The notes under the pieces: model-generated
The model's database searches: none
Seen by the model: only the letters and a program-made list of their open reading frames with translations
Told to the model about the DNA's origin: nothing
Part shown: positions 20,341 to 28,357 of the stretch, piece by piece
Layout of the letters: each line of letters starts with the position of its first letter
Position numbering within the stretch: position 1 is the stretch's first letter
Assembly (NCBI RefSeq): GCF_007795095.1
Contig: NZ_CP042218.1
Location: forward strand, 2,397,001 to 2,461,000
Source: Luteimonas granuli
GTDB taxonomy: Bacteria; Pseudomonadota; Gammaproteobacteria; Xanthomonadales; Xanthomonadaceae
DNA length: 64,000 bases
Direction of reading: 5' to 3'
Translations under genes and position numbers: made by a program

Positions 20341-22478
20341 CCGCAGATCGACGCGAGCAGCGAGGCCTGGGCCGAGTGTGGTGCCTCGCCCTCGGCCGGA
20401 GCGAGCGCGCGGTAGCTGCCGTCGGAATGCAGCTCCCAGGCGCCGGTGTTGTCGGCGAGGTAGGTCTCGAGCGCCTCCGCGCGCACGCGCGCGGCGACCG
20501 CCGGGTCGAGGATCGGGAAACAGGTCTCGACGCGCCGCAGCAGGTTGCGCTCCAGCCAGTCGGCGCTGGAACACCAGGTCTCGGGCGCGCCATCGTTCGC
20601 GAACCAGTACACGCGGCTGTGCTCGAGGAAGCGGCCGACGATCGAGCGCACGCGGATGTTGTCGGACACCCCCGGCACCCCCGGTCTCAGCGTGCACGCT
20701 CCGCGGACGATGAGATCGATGCGCACGCCGGCCTGGGAGGCGGCGTACAGCGCGCGCACCACCTGCGGCTCGTTGAGGGCGTTCATCCTGGCGATGATCC
20801 GCGCCGGGCGGCCCGCGGTGGCGAACTGGGCCTCGCGCCGGATGCGCGACAGCACGCCGTCGTGCATGGTGAACGGCGACTGCAGCACGCGCTTCAGGCG
20901 GGTCGCCGGCGCAAGCCCCGAGATCTGCTGGAAGATCTGGTGCACGTCGCTGCTGATGTCGGTGTCGGCGGTCAGCAGGCCGAGGTCGGTGTAGGCGCGC
21001 GCGGTGCCGCTGTGGTAGTTGCCGGTGCCCATGTGCACGTAGCGGCGCAGGCGACGGCCCTCGCGGCGCACCACCAGCAGCATCTTGGCGTGGGTCTTGT
21101 ATCCGACCACGCCATAGACCACCTGCACTCCGGCATCCTGCAGGCGGTCCGCGAGGCCGAGGTTGGCCTCCTCGTCGAAGCGCGCCCGCAGTTCGACCAC
21201 CACGGTCACGTCCTTGCCGTTGCGCGCGGCCTGCACGAGGTGCTCGACGATCGGCGAATCGCGGCCGGTGCGGTACAGGGTCTGCTTGATCGCCAGCACG
21301 TCCGGATCGGCGGCGGCCTGCTTGAGCAGTTCCAGCACCGGGGTGAAGGCGTCGAAGGGGTGGTGGAGCAGGATGTCGCGCTCGGCGATGCGGTCGAACA
21401 TCGCGTCGCTGCCTGGCAGCTGCCGCGGCTGGAACGGTGGGAACTTGAGCTCCGGACGGTCGACGTCGTTGTAGACGTGGATCACGCGGTTGAGGTTGAC
21501 CGGTCCGTTGATGCGGTAGACGGCGTTCGCCGGCAGGTCGAAGTTGCGCAGAAGCTCCGTGACGATCGGTTCCGGGCAGTCGGCGGCGATCTCCAGCCGC
21601 ATCGCGCGCAGGTAGCCGCGCCCGACCAGCTCGTCGCGCAGCGCCAGGGCCAGGTTCTCGACCTCGTCCTCGTCCAGGATCAGCTCCGAGTTGCGGGTGA
21701 CGCGGAACTGGTAGGCGCCCTGGACCTTCATCCCCGGGAACAGGTCCTCGACGAACTCGGACAGCATCGCCGACAGGAACACGAAGTCGTGCTCACCGCC
21801 GGAGACGCGCTGCGGCAGGCGGATGATCCGGGCCAGCGAGCGCGGCGCACGCACGATGGCGAGGTGGCCGCTGCGGCCGAATGCGTCCTTGCCCTTGAGC
21901 ACGACCACCAGGTTGAGCGACTTGTTGAGGATCTTCGGGAACGGATGCGATGGATCGAGGCCCAGCGGCGACAGCACCGGCAGGATCTCCTCGCGGAAGC
22001 AGGCGCGCAGCCAGCGGCGCTGGCGCGCGTTCCAGGTCTCCCGCGCGAGCACGCGCACGCCGGCGTCGGCGAGCGCCGGGCGCAGGACCTCGTTCCAGCA
22101 GGCGTACTGGGCGTCGACCAGCTCGGCGGTGCGTTCGTGGATCCGCCGCAGCACGGTGCCCGGCGACAGGCCGTCCGCCGGCAGCGGCACCTCGAAGTCC
22201 TGGGCATGGCGCACGGTGGCGGCGCGGATCTCGAAGAACTCGTCGAGGTTGGTGCACGAGATGCACAGGAAGCGCAGCCGCTCCAGCAGCGGGATCGTGG
22301 CGTCCTGCGCCTGCGCCAGGACGCGGAAATTGAAGTCGAGCTGCGACAGTTCGCGGTTGAGGTACAGCGCGGGGTCGCGGAGCGAATCCGCCGCGGGGTC
22401 CGGCGCGGGCGCGGCCGGCACCGACGTCCGGCCCCGGGTGGTGGCGGGTGTCCGCCCGCTAGTCATGCGGCTCTTCAT
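20337..22478 (-). CDS. ppk: Polyphosphate kinase 1
   Basis: A 713-aa PPK1 that builds polyphosphate from ATP. The four-domain protein is complete: an N-terminal helical bundle (LYLNRELSQLDFNFRVLAQA), a PHP-like head domain and two phospholipase-D-like catalytic domains. The autophosphorylated His lies in VGYKTHAKMLLVVRREG and a second conserved His follows in HMGTGNYHSG. The start at 22478 is preferred because GAGGA lies five bases before it; ATG at 22466 is also possible. The gene overlaps the 3' end of phoR, so it is coupled to the phosphate-starvation regulators. Confidence 0.96.
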   Translation of the reverse strand: MKSRMTSGRTPATTRGRTSVPAAPAPDPAADSLRDPALYLNRELSQLDFNFRVLAQAQDATIPLLERLRFLCISCTNLDEFFEIRAATVRHAQDFEVPLPADGLSPGTVLRRIHERTAELVDAQYACWNEVLRPALADAGVRVLARETWNARQRRWLRACFREEILPVLSPLGLDPSHPFPKILNKSLNLVVVLKGKDAFGRSGHLAIVRAPRSLARIIRLPQRVSGGEHDFVFLSAMLSEFVEDLFPGMKVQGAYQFRVTRNSELILDEDEVENLALALRDELVGRGYLRAMRLEIAADCPEPIVTELLRNFDLPANAVYRINGPVNLNRVIHVYNDVDRPELKFPPFQPRQLPGSDAMFDRIAERDILLHHPFDAFTPVLELLKQAAADPDVLAIKQTLYRTGRDSPIVEHLVQAARNGKDVTVVVELRARFDEEANLGLADRLQDAGVQVVYGVVGYKTHAKMLLVVRREGRRLRRYVHMGTGNYHSGTARAYTDLGLLTADTDISSDVHQIFQQISGLAPATRLKRVLQSPFTMHDGVLSRIRREAQFATAGRPARIIARMNALNEPQVVRALYAASQAGVRIDLIVRGACTLRPGVPGVSDNIRVRSIVGRFLEHSRVYWFANDGAPETWCSSADWLERNLLRRVETCFPILDPAVAARVRAEALETYLADNTGAWELHSDGSYRALAPAEGEAPHSAQASLLASICG

Positions 22479-23793
22479 GGATATCCTCGGTGCGCGCCAT
22501 GACCCGTTCGGCGCCGAAGCGGCAGGTGAAGATGCTGCCGCGCCCGACCTCGCTGGCGATCTCCAGGCGCGCCTGGTGCAATTGGAGCACATGCTTGACG
22601 ATCGCCAGGCCCAGGCCGGTGCCCCCGGTCTCGCGGGTGCGGCTGCTGGAAACCCGGTAGAAACGTTCGGTCAGGCGCGCCAGGTGGGCTTCGGGGATGC
22701 CGTAGCCGGTGTCTTCGACCGACAGCGCGACGCCGCCCCCCGCGTCCGGGGCGAAGCGCACGCGGATGTGCCCGCCGCTGGGCGTGTAGCGCACGGCGTT
22801 GGCGACCAGGTTGGAGAAGGCGCTGTGCAGCTCGCGGCTGGAGCCGCGCAGGTCGACGCCGGCGGCGTCCTCGACGGCGACGGTGTGGCGGCCCTGGCCG
22901 ATGGCCTCCGCCTCGCGGCGCAGGGTGGAGAGCATGGGAGCCATCGCGACCTCCTCTTCGACCAGGGTGTCCTGGGCCTCGAGCCGGGACAGGGTCAGGA
23001 GATCCTCGACCAGCTGGGTCATGCGCTGGGACTGGCGCCGCATTTCGCCGACGATCGGCTCCCATTCGGGGTTGTCCGACGGATCGAGCATGTCCAGGTA
23101 GCCGTGGACCACGGTCAGCGGCGTCCGCAGCTCGTGTGAGACGTTCGCGACGAAGTCGCGGCGCATCTTCTCCAGCCGCATCAGCTTGCCGACGTCGCGC
23201 GCGACCAGCAGCCACAGGGCGTCGGAATAGGGGATCAGCCGCAGGCTGATGCGGATCGACGGATCGGCCGGCGAGGCGGCGTCATTGATCGGCTCGGCGT
23301 GCCGCCCGCTGCTCAGCCAGTGCGAGACCGGCAGCGGCTGCAGCCGTTCGCCGAGGCTGGCGCCCTTGTCGCGCGGATAGCTCAGGCCCAGCAGCCGCTC
23401 CGCGGCGACGTTGCACCAGATCACCCGCTGGGTGTTGCGATCGGCCACCACCACTGCGTCGGGCAGCGCCGCGGCGACGGCGCGGTAGGCGCGCATCATT
23501 TCGACCAGTCGGCGTTCGCGGCCTCGGACCTCGTTGCGCGCGCGGTGGAGCAGGCGCTCGACGCCGGCCCAGACCCCGCCGCCGGAATGCGGCGGCGGCA
23601 GCCGCACGCGCGCGTCGAGCTGACCCATGATCCTGCGCAGTCGCAGCAGGTGCGCGGCCAGCATCCCGAGCGCGGCCAGCGCGAGGGCCGGCCAGGGCTG
23701 GCCCACGGCCAGCCCCGCGAGCATGGCGCAGCCCAGGACCGCGGCCAGCGTGGCCAGGGTCCGTTGCCAGGAGGTCTGGAGGGTCGGCGGCAT
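22459..23793 (-). CDS. phoR: Phosphate-regulon sensor kinase PhoR
   Basis: A 444-aa membrane histidine kinase. Two membrane segments lie close together near residues 12-50, there is no large periplasmic domain (as in PhoR), then a PAS domain (about 95-190, LPDAVVVADRNTQRVIW), the H-box FVANVSHELRTPLTVVHGY, N-box NLVANAVRYTPSGG, and G-boxes VEDTGYGIP and GGTGLGLAIVKH. It phosphorylates or dephosphorylates PhoB according to phosphate transport. It starts nine bases after phoB and overlaps ppk. Confidence 0.96.
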   Translation of the reverse strand: MPPTLQTSWQRTLATLAAVLGCAMLAGLAVGQPWPALALAALGMLAAHLLRLRRIMGQLDARVRLPPPHSGGGVWAGVERLLHRARNEVRGRERRLVEMMRAYRAVAAALPDAVVVADRNTQRVIWCNVAAERLLGLSYPRDKGASLGERLQPLPVSHWLSSGRHAEPINDAASPADPSIRISLRLIPYSDALWLLVARDVGKLMRLEKMRRDFVANVSHELRTPLTVVHGYLDMLDPSDNPEWEPIVGEMRRQSQRMTQLVEDLLTLSRLEAQDTLVEEEVAMAPMLSTLRREAEAIGQGRHTVAVEDAAGVDLRGSSRELHSAFSNLVANAVRYTPSGGHIRVRFAPDAGGGVALSVEDTGYGIPEAHLARLTERFYRVSSSRTRETGGTGLGLAIVKHVLQLHQARLEIASEVGRGSIFTCRFGAERVMARTEDIHEEPHD

Positions 23794-23802
23794 GCCGCCA
23801 GT

Positions 23803-24492
23803 CTAGACCGAGGCGGAGAATCGATACCCGGCGCCGCGGACCGTCTGCACCATGCCATCGAGCGCGAACGGTTCGAGCGTCTTGCGCAGGCGGCGGATGT
23901 GCACGTCCACCGTGCGCTCTTCGACATAGACGCTGCCGCCCCAGACATGGTCGAGCAGCTGCGAGCGGGAATAGACGCGATCGGGATGGGTCATGAAGAA
24001 ATGCAGCAGGCGGTACTCCGTCGGCCCGATCGCCACCGGCTCGTCGCCGGCGAACACCCGGTGCGCGGCGCCGTCGATGCGCAGGCTGCCGACGGCGACG
24101 CTGCCGTCCTCGTCGTCCTCCCGCGAGCGGCGCATGACGGCGCGGATCCGGGCCAGCAGTTCGCGCGAAGAGAAGGGCTTGACGACGTAATCGTCGACTC
24201 CGGCCTCGAGCCCGCCCACGCGGTCGTTCTCCTCGCCGCGGGCGGTCAGCATGATGATCGGAACTTCGCGGGTGAGGGACTCCCGACGCCAGCGGCGGGC
24301 CAGCTCGATGCCGCTGGTCCCGGGGAGCATCCAGTCGAGCAGGATCAGGTCGGGCACCCGGTCGGCGATCGCTTCCTGGGCCTGGCGGGCATCCGCGGCA
24401 TGGACCGGCTCGTAGTCGCCCTTGCGCACGGCGAAGGCCACCATGTCCCGGATGGCTGGCTCATCGTCGACGATCAGGATGCGCTTCTGCAC
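23803..24492 (-). CDS. phoB: Phosphate-regulon response regulator PhoB
   Basis: A 229-aa OmpR/PhoB-type regulator. The receiver domain (1-120) has the acidic pair in VDDEPAIRD, the phospho-acceptor Asp in [10 protein letters not shown] (about 53), and the Lys of [10 protein letters not shown]. The C-terminal winged helix (about 130-229) ends in [14 protein letters not shown] and VRGAGYRFS. It heads phoB-phoR-ppk-ppx. Three Pho-box repeats sit 39-67 bases before its start, so it probably activates its own operon. Confidence 0.97.
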   Translation of the reverse strand: MQKRILIVDDEPAIRDMVAFAVRKGDYEPVHAADARQAQEAIADRVPDLILLDWMLPGTSGIELARRWRRESLTREVPIIMLTARGEENDRVGGLEAGVDDYVVKPFSSRELLARIRAVMRRSREDDEDGSVAVGSLRIDGAAHRVFAGDEPVAIGPTEYRLLHFFMTHPDRVYSRSQLLDHVWGGSVYVEERTVDVHIRRLRKTLEPFALDGMVQTVRGAGYRFSASV

Positions 24493-24530
24493 GCTGCTAC
24501 CGCTCGTTCAATGGAGATGGCGGCCATTAG

Positions 24531-24559
24531 ACGACGGTTTGGTGACTGTTTGGTGACAG
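24531..24559 (-). promoter_or_regulatory. Pho box: three 11-bp-spaced repeats before phoB
   Basis: Read on the minus strand, CTGTCAC (24559-24553), CAGTCAC (24548-24542) and CCGTCGT (24537-24531) occur at exactly 11-base steps, each of the first two followed by CAAA. A Pho box is made of 7-bp CTGTCAT-like repeats separated by 4 bp, bound by PhoB dimers. The site lies between the M48 protease stop and phoB, so it points only at phoB. Confidence 0.8.
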
Positions 24560-24581
24560 TGTCACGTGCGGCCGGGCGGCC

Positions 24582-26156
24582 TCACTTGCGCAGCACGGGG
24601 TCGTGGATGCCCTGGCGGCGCAGCTCCAGCACCATCGGCGTGACCGCGGCGATGCGCGCGTCGATCCGCACCCGCGCATAGTAGTCGAGGTCGTCGCGGC
24701 GACGCAGGGTGTTGAGCTGCAGCAGGGCCTGCTCGGCGCGGCCATTCAGCAGGGCGGCTTCGGCCCAGGCCTCGCCGGCGCGGACCGGATCGCCGGCGAT
24801 CTCGCTGGCGCGGGCGAAGATGCGCTGGAAGACGGGGTCATCGCCGGAACCGGCCGTCAACGGCCGCAGGATGTCGCTGGCCCGGCGTCCTGCCTCGGGA
24901 GTGTCGCGCTCGGTCAGCACCTCTGCGTACGCCAGCACCACCGCGCGGTTGCGGGGCATGCGGCGGACCAGGTCTTCGAAGCGGGCGTCGGCGGCCGCGT
25001 GCCGCCCCTGGCGGGCTTCGGCCTGGGCCAGCCCGATCAGCAGCCAGGTGTCGCCGGGGTGGGAGGCCAATAGTTCGCCGAATCCACGTGCCGCCTCCGC
25101 GCCGTCGCCGGCCAGCAGACGGGCCAGGGCCAGGCCGTAACGCTGGGCGTCGTCGAGGGCGCCGGCGCGCGCGAAGCGTGCGTACTCGCCCATGGCCTGG
25201 GCCGGAGTGTCGGCGCTGAGCACGCGCAGGCGCTCGCGCACCCAGCCGTACTGACTGCCGTGGGCGTCCCCGGAAAGGCCGTCCGGGCGCAGCGAGGCAG
25301 GCAGCAGGGGATTGTTCCCCGCAAGCCCGGAGGTCGCGAAGGTCGCCTCCGCCCGCCCGCCGTGCTGCCCGGCGAGCTGCCGCGCCTCGCTGATGCGGGT
25401 GGTGGTGACCGGGTGGGTGCGCAGGTAGTCCGGCATCCGCTCGCGCTCACCACCCTGGTTGGTGCGCGACAGCGCCTGCATGCGCTCGAACATCCGCGCC
25501 ATCGCCGCGGTGTCGTAGCCGCTGCGCGCAAGCGTGCGCATGCCGATTCGGTCGGCCTCGGACTCGTTGGACCGGGTGTAGTCGATCTGCCGCTGGACCA
25601 GCAGCCCCTGCGCACTGGCGAGCGCGGCCATCGTGGCTTCGCCGGAGGAACTTCCGCCAGCCTGCGACGCCACCGCCACCGCGCCCAGCATCGCCAGCAG
25701 GATCGGCACGCTGTCGCGCTGGGCGCGCTCGACGCCGCGCAGCACATGGGCCTGGGTGACGTGGGCCACCTCGTGGGCGAGCACGCCGGCGACTTCGTCT
25801 TCGCTGGCGGCGGCAAGCACCAGGCCGGCGTTGGTCCCGATGTAACCTCCGAGGGTGGCGAAGGCGTTGAGCGACCGGTCCTTCATCATGAAGAAGGTGA
25901 ACGACTGCTCCGGCTGGTCGCTCGCGGCGGCCAGGCGGCTGCCCAGCGCGTGCAGCCAGGCATCGATCAGGGGATCGTCGAGCACGTAGTCGTAATGGCG
26001 CAGCTGCGCCAGCAGCATCTGGCCGTATTCGCGCTGCTGCGCCGGGCCGAGCAGGGTGCCGGCGGAGGAGCCGATGTCGGGCAGCCGGGTCTGCGCGGGA
26101 GCGGCGGCCGCGGCCAGCGCAAGGACCAGGGCGGCGGTGGCGGGAAGCAGGCGCAT
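24582..26156 (-). CDS. BepA-like periplasmic M48 metalloprotease with TPR
   Basis: A 524-aa protein with a signal peptide (LLPATAALVLALAAAAAPAQ). The M48 zinc site is complete: HEVAH in GVLAHEVAHVTQAHVL (about 123-127) and the third ligand in SNESEADRIGM. A short membrane-associated or hydrophobic loop (PILLAMLGAVAVASQAG) follows the active helix. The C-terminal 230 residues are helical TPR-like repeats. This architecture matches BepA/YfgC, which degrades stalled LptD and BAM substrates in the periplasm. ATG at 26183 would give a longer n-region; 26156 fits the signal peptide better. Upstream, a divergent gap of 179 bases separates it from grxC. Confidence 0.92.
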   Translation of the reverse strand: MRLLPATAALVLALAAAAAPAQTRLPDIGSSAGTLLGPAQQREYGQMLLAQLRHYDYVLDDPLIDAWLHALGSRLAAASDQPEQSFTFFMMKDRSLNAFATLGGYIGTNAGLVLAAASEDEVAGVLAHEVAHVTQAHVLRGVERAQRDSVPILLAMLGAVAVASQAGGSSSGEATMAALASAQGLLVQRQIDYTRSNESEADRIGMRTLARSGYDTAAMARMFERMQALSRTNQGGERERMPDYLRTHPVTTTRISEARQLAGQHGGRAEATFATSGLAGNNPLLPASLRPDGLSGDAHGSQYGWVRERLRVLSADTPAQAMGEYARFARAGALDDAQRYGLALARLLAGDGAEAARGFGELLASHPGDTWLLIGLAQAEARQGRHAAADARFEDLVRRMPRNRAVVLAYAEVLTERDTPEAGRRASDILRPLTAGSGDDPVFQRIFARASEIAGDPVRAGEAWAEAALLNGRAEQALLQLNTLRRRDDLDYYARVRIDARIAAVTPMVLELRRQGIHDPVLRK

Positions 26157-26335
26157 GCGGTCTACGGGGCGTCCTCGAAGCATGGATGACAGGATGGAGC
26201 CGGGGCGGAGGGCAGGCGTGAACAGCCGGTTAATCCGTCCCGGCGAACGGTGCGGACCACCGGCGCCTGCTGAAATCGGCGCGCGCGGCCCCCACAATCG
26301 ACCCCGCCAGGCCACGCAAGTTTCCGGAGACCGCC

Positions 26336-26614
26336 TTGAACGAGCAAGCTTCACCCGAGATCACCCTGTACACCAGCGCCGTCTGCGCCTACTGCGTGGC
26401 CGCCAAGAACTTCCTGCGCAGCAAGGGTCTGGAATGGACCGAAGTGAGGATCGACACCGATCCCGAGGAGCGCGCGCGCATGGTGGCACGCGCCGGGCGC
26501 ACCTCGGTGCCGCAGATCTTCGTCGGCAAGGTCCACGTCGGCGGCTACGACGACATGATGGCCCTGCACCGCGCCGGCGGCTTCGAGCCGCTGCTGGTGG
26601 GGAAGGGCGCATGA
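26336..26614 (+). CDS. grxC: Glutaredoxin 3-like protein with CAYC active site
   Basis: A 92-aa glutaredoxin that reduces disulfides with glutathione. The active site reads VCAYC (Cys at about 17 and 20) instead of the common CPYC; the cis-Pro motif TSVPQIFV and the glutathione-site GGYDDMMAL are present. It starts at TTG (26336) with GGAGA seven bases before it. No ATG fits the N-terminus. It overlaps the next gene in an ATGA arrangement, suggesting a joint redox role. Confidence 0.93.
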   Translation: MNEQASPEITLYTSAVCAYCVAAKNFLRSKGLEWTEVRIDTDPEERARMVARAGRTSVPQIFVGKVHVGGYDDMMALHRAGGFEPLLVGKGA

Positions 26615-27003
26615 GCGCCGGTGACGACGGCGATCGCGTCCGGGCCTTCACGGAATTCCGCGAACGCATGAATGAACGCATCCTCGCCGAGCCCAACCAG
26701 GTCGTCCGCCGCTTCTTCGCACTCGACACCCAGGCCTACCAGGCCGGCGCGCTCGACGTGGCGACCAAGGAGCTGCTCGGACTGGTGGCATCGCTGGTGC
26801 TGCGCTGCGACGACTGCATCAGCTACCACGTCGCGCGCTGCCGCGATGCGGGGGTTGGCCGCGACGCCATGTTCGAGGCGTTCTCGATCGGGCTGGTGGT
26901 GGGCGGGAGCATCGTGATCCCGCACCTGCGTCGCGCCGTGGACTTCCTCGACCGGCTCGAGTCCGGCGCCGACGCTCCCCCGGACGGACACCACCACGAC
27001 TGA
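26611..27003 (+). CDS. Carboxymuconolactone decarboxylase/AhpD-like protein
   Basis: A 130-aa all-helical protein of the CMD fold. The AhpD-type redox motif is present: a Glu in TKELLGLVASLVL, then CDDCISYHVARC with CxxC and a His three residues later. That set is the peroxidase/disulfide centre of AhpD rather than the decarboxylase residues. It overlaps grxC by four bases, so an alkyl-hydroperoxide or thiol redox function with glutaredoxin is plausible. The C-terminus ends in a His run (HHH). Confidence 0.88.
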   Translation: MSAGDDGDRVRAFTEFRERMNERILAEPNQVVRRFFALDTQAYQAGALDVATKELLGLVASLVLRCDDCISYHVARCRDAGVGRDAMFEAFSIGLVVGGSIVIPHLRRAVDFLDRLESGADAPPDGHHHD

Positions 27004-27101
27004 GCCCCGCGAGCGCCCCTGGCGGCGCCCCCGGGGCAGGGAAGGGCAGGGCCGCACCGCTGCGTTCCCGGGGGCGCCGGACAGCAGGGGGCCGCATTTG
27101 G

Positions 27102-27107
27102 CATAAT
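27102..27107 (+). promoter_or_regulatory. Predicted -10 of icd
   Basis: CATAAT lies in an otherwise GC-rich 172-base gap, 68 bases upstream of the icd start. No clear -35 is present at the standard distance. Confidence 0.4.
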
Positions 27108-27175
27108 TGCGTGCTGCTTTCCGCCCCCAGACGCCCGCTCGCGCAATGGCGTCCCCCCACCCTGGACCCCACACA

Positions 27176-28189
27176 ATGACCCAGACAATCACGGTCATCC
27201 GCGGCGATGGCATCGGCCCGGAGATCATGGACGCCACCCTGCATGTGCTCGATGCCATGAAGCTCGGGCTCGCCTACGAAGAGGCCGATGCCGGGCTGAT
27301 GGCGCTCGAGAAGCACGGCGAGCTGCTGCCGCAGGCCACGCTCGATTCCATCAGCCGCAACAAGGTGGCGCTGAAGAGCCCGCTGACCACGCCGGTCGGC
27401 GGCGGCTTCTCCTCGGTCAACGTGCAGCTGCGCCGCCACTTCGATCTGTATGCGAACGTCCGTCCGGCGACCTCGTTCCCCAACACCCGGTCGCGCTTCA
27501 GCGAAGGGGTGGACATCGTCACCGTGCGCGAGAACACCGAGGGCGCCTACAGTGCCGAAGGCCAGGAAACGGCGCCCGACGGAAGCTGGGCGGTGTCGGT
27601 GACCCGCAACACCCGCAAGGGCTCCGAGCGCATCGTGCGCTACGCCTTCGACCTGGCCCGCAAGGCCGGGCGGAAGAAGGTGACCGTGGTGCACAAGGCC
27701 AACATCCTGAAATCGACCTCCGGCCTGTTCCTCAACGCCGCGCGCGACGTGGCGAAGGAATATCCGGACATCGAGTGCAACGAAATGATCGTGGACAATG
27801 CCTGCATGCAGCTGGTGATGCGTCCCGAGCAGTTCGACGTGATCGTGACCACCAACCTGTTCGGCGACATCATCTCCGACCTCTGCGCCGGCCTGATCGG
27901 CGGTCTGGGGCTGATTCCCGGCGCCAACATCGGAAAGGACGTCGCGATCTTCGAGGCCGTGCACGGCTCGGCGCCGGACATCGCGGGCAAGGGCGTGGCC
28001 AACCCCTGCGCCCTGCTGCTGGGCGCGGCGCAGATGCTCGAGCACATCGGCATGGTCGACAGGGCCACGCAGCTGCGCGCCGCGATCGTGGACACGCTGA
28101 CGGCCCAGGATTCGCTGACGCCGGACCTCGGCGGCAACGGCAGCACGATGGATTTCGCGCGCGCGATCGCCAGCCGGGTCGCGGCCTGA
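27176..28189 (+). CDS. Isocitrate dehydrogenase, NAD-type
   Basis: A 337-aa member of the beta-decarboxylating dehydrogenase family that oxidises isocitrate to 2-oxoglutarate in the TCA cycle. Motifs: IRGDGIGPEIM, substrate phosphate-switch region (KSPLTTPVGGGFSSVN), ENTEGAYS, VHKANILKSTSGLF, and HGSAPDIAGKGVANP. The short length and absence of the NADP-binding basic residues after HGSAPD suggest NAD use, as in NAD-IDH of this bacterial group; isopropylmalate dehydrogenase is less likely given the substrate loop. The start ATG at 27176 matches the family N-terminus. Confidence 0.88.
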   Translation: MTQTITVIRGDGIGPEIMDATLHVLDAMKLGLAYEEADAGLMALEKHGELLPQATLDSISRNKVALKSPLTTPVGGGFSSVNVQLRRHFDLYANVRPATSFPNTRSRFSEGVDIVTVRENTEGAYSAEGQETAPDGSWAVSVTRNTRKGSERIVRYAFDLARKAGRKKVTVVHKANILKSTSGLFLNAARDVAKEYPDIECNEMIVDNACMQLVMRPEQFDVIVTTNLFGDIISDLCAGLIGGLGLIPGANIGKDVAIFEAVHGSAPDIAGKGVANPCALLLGAAQMLEHIGMVDRATQLRAAIVDTLTAQDSLTPDLGGNGSTMDFARAIASRVAA

Positions 28190-28230
28190 ACCGGCCGCCT
28201 GCCCCCGGGCAGGCCGCCGGGCTGTATGGA

Positions 28231-28258
28231 GACGGGCGCTTCGGCGCCCGTTTCCTTT
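28231..28258 (+). terminator. Terminator after isocitrate dehydrogenase
   Basis: ACGGGCGC (28232-28239) and GCGCCCGT (28244-28251) form a perfect eight-base stem with a TTCG tetraloop, followed by TTTCCTTT. Confidence 0.85.
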
Positions 28259-28357
28259 GGCGCCGTTTCGTTTCTGGAACGCCGCCATTCCGGATGTCGT
28301 CTCGACAGCGCCCGGCAGCGGCCCCACAATCGCCGATCCTTTCATGCGGATAAAGCG

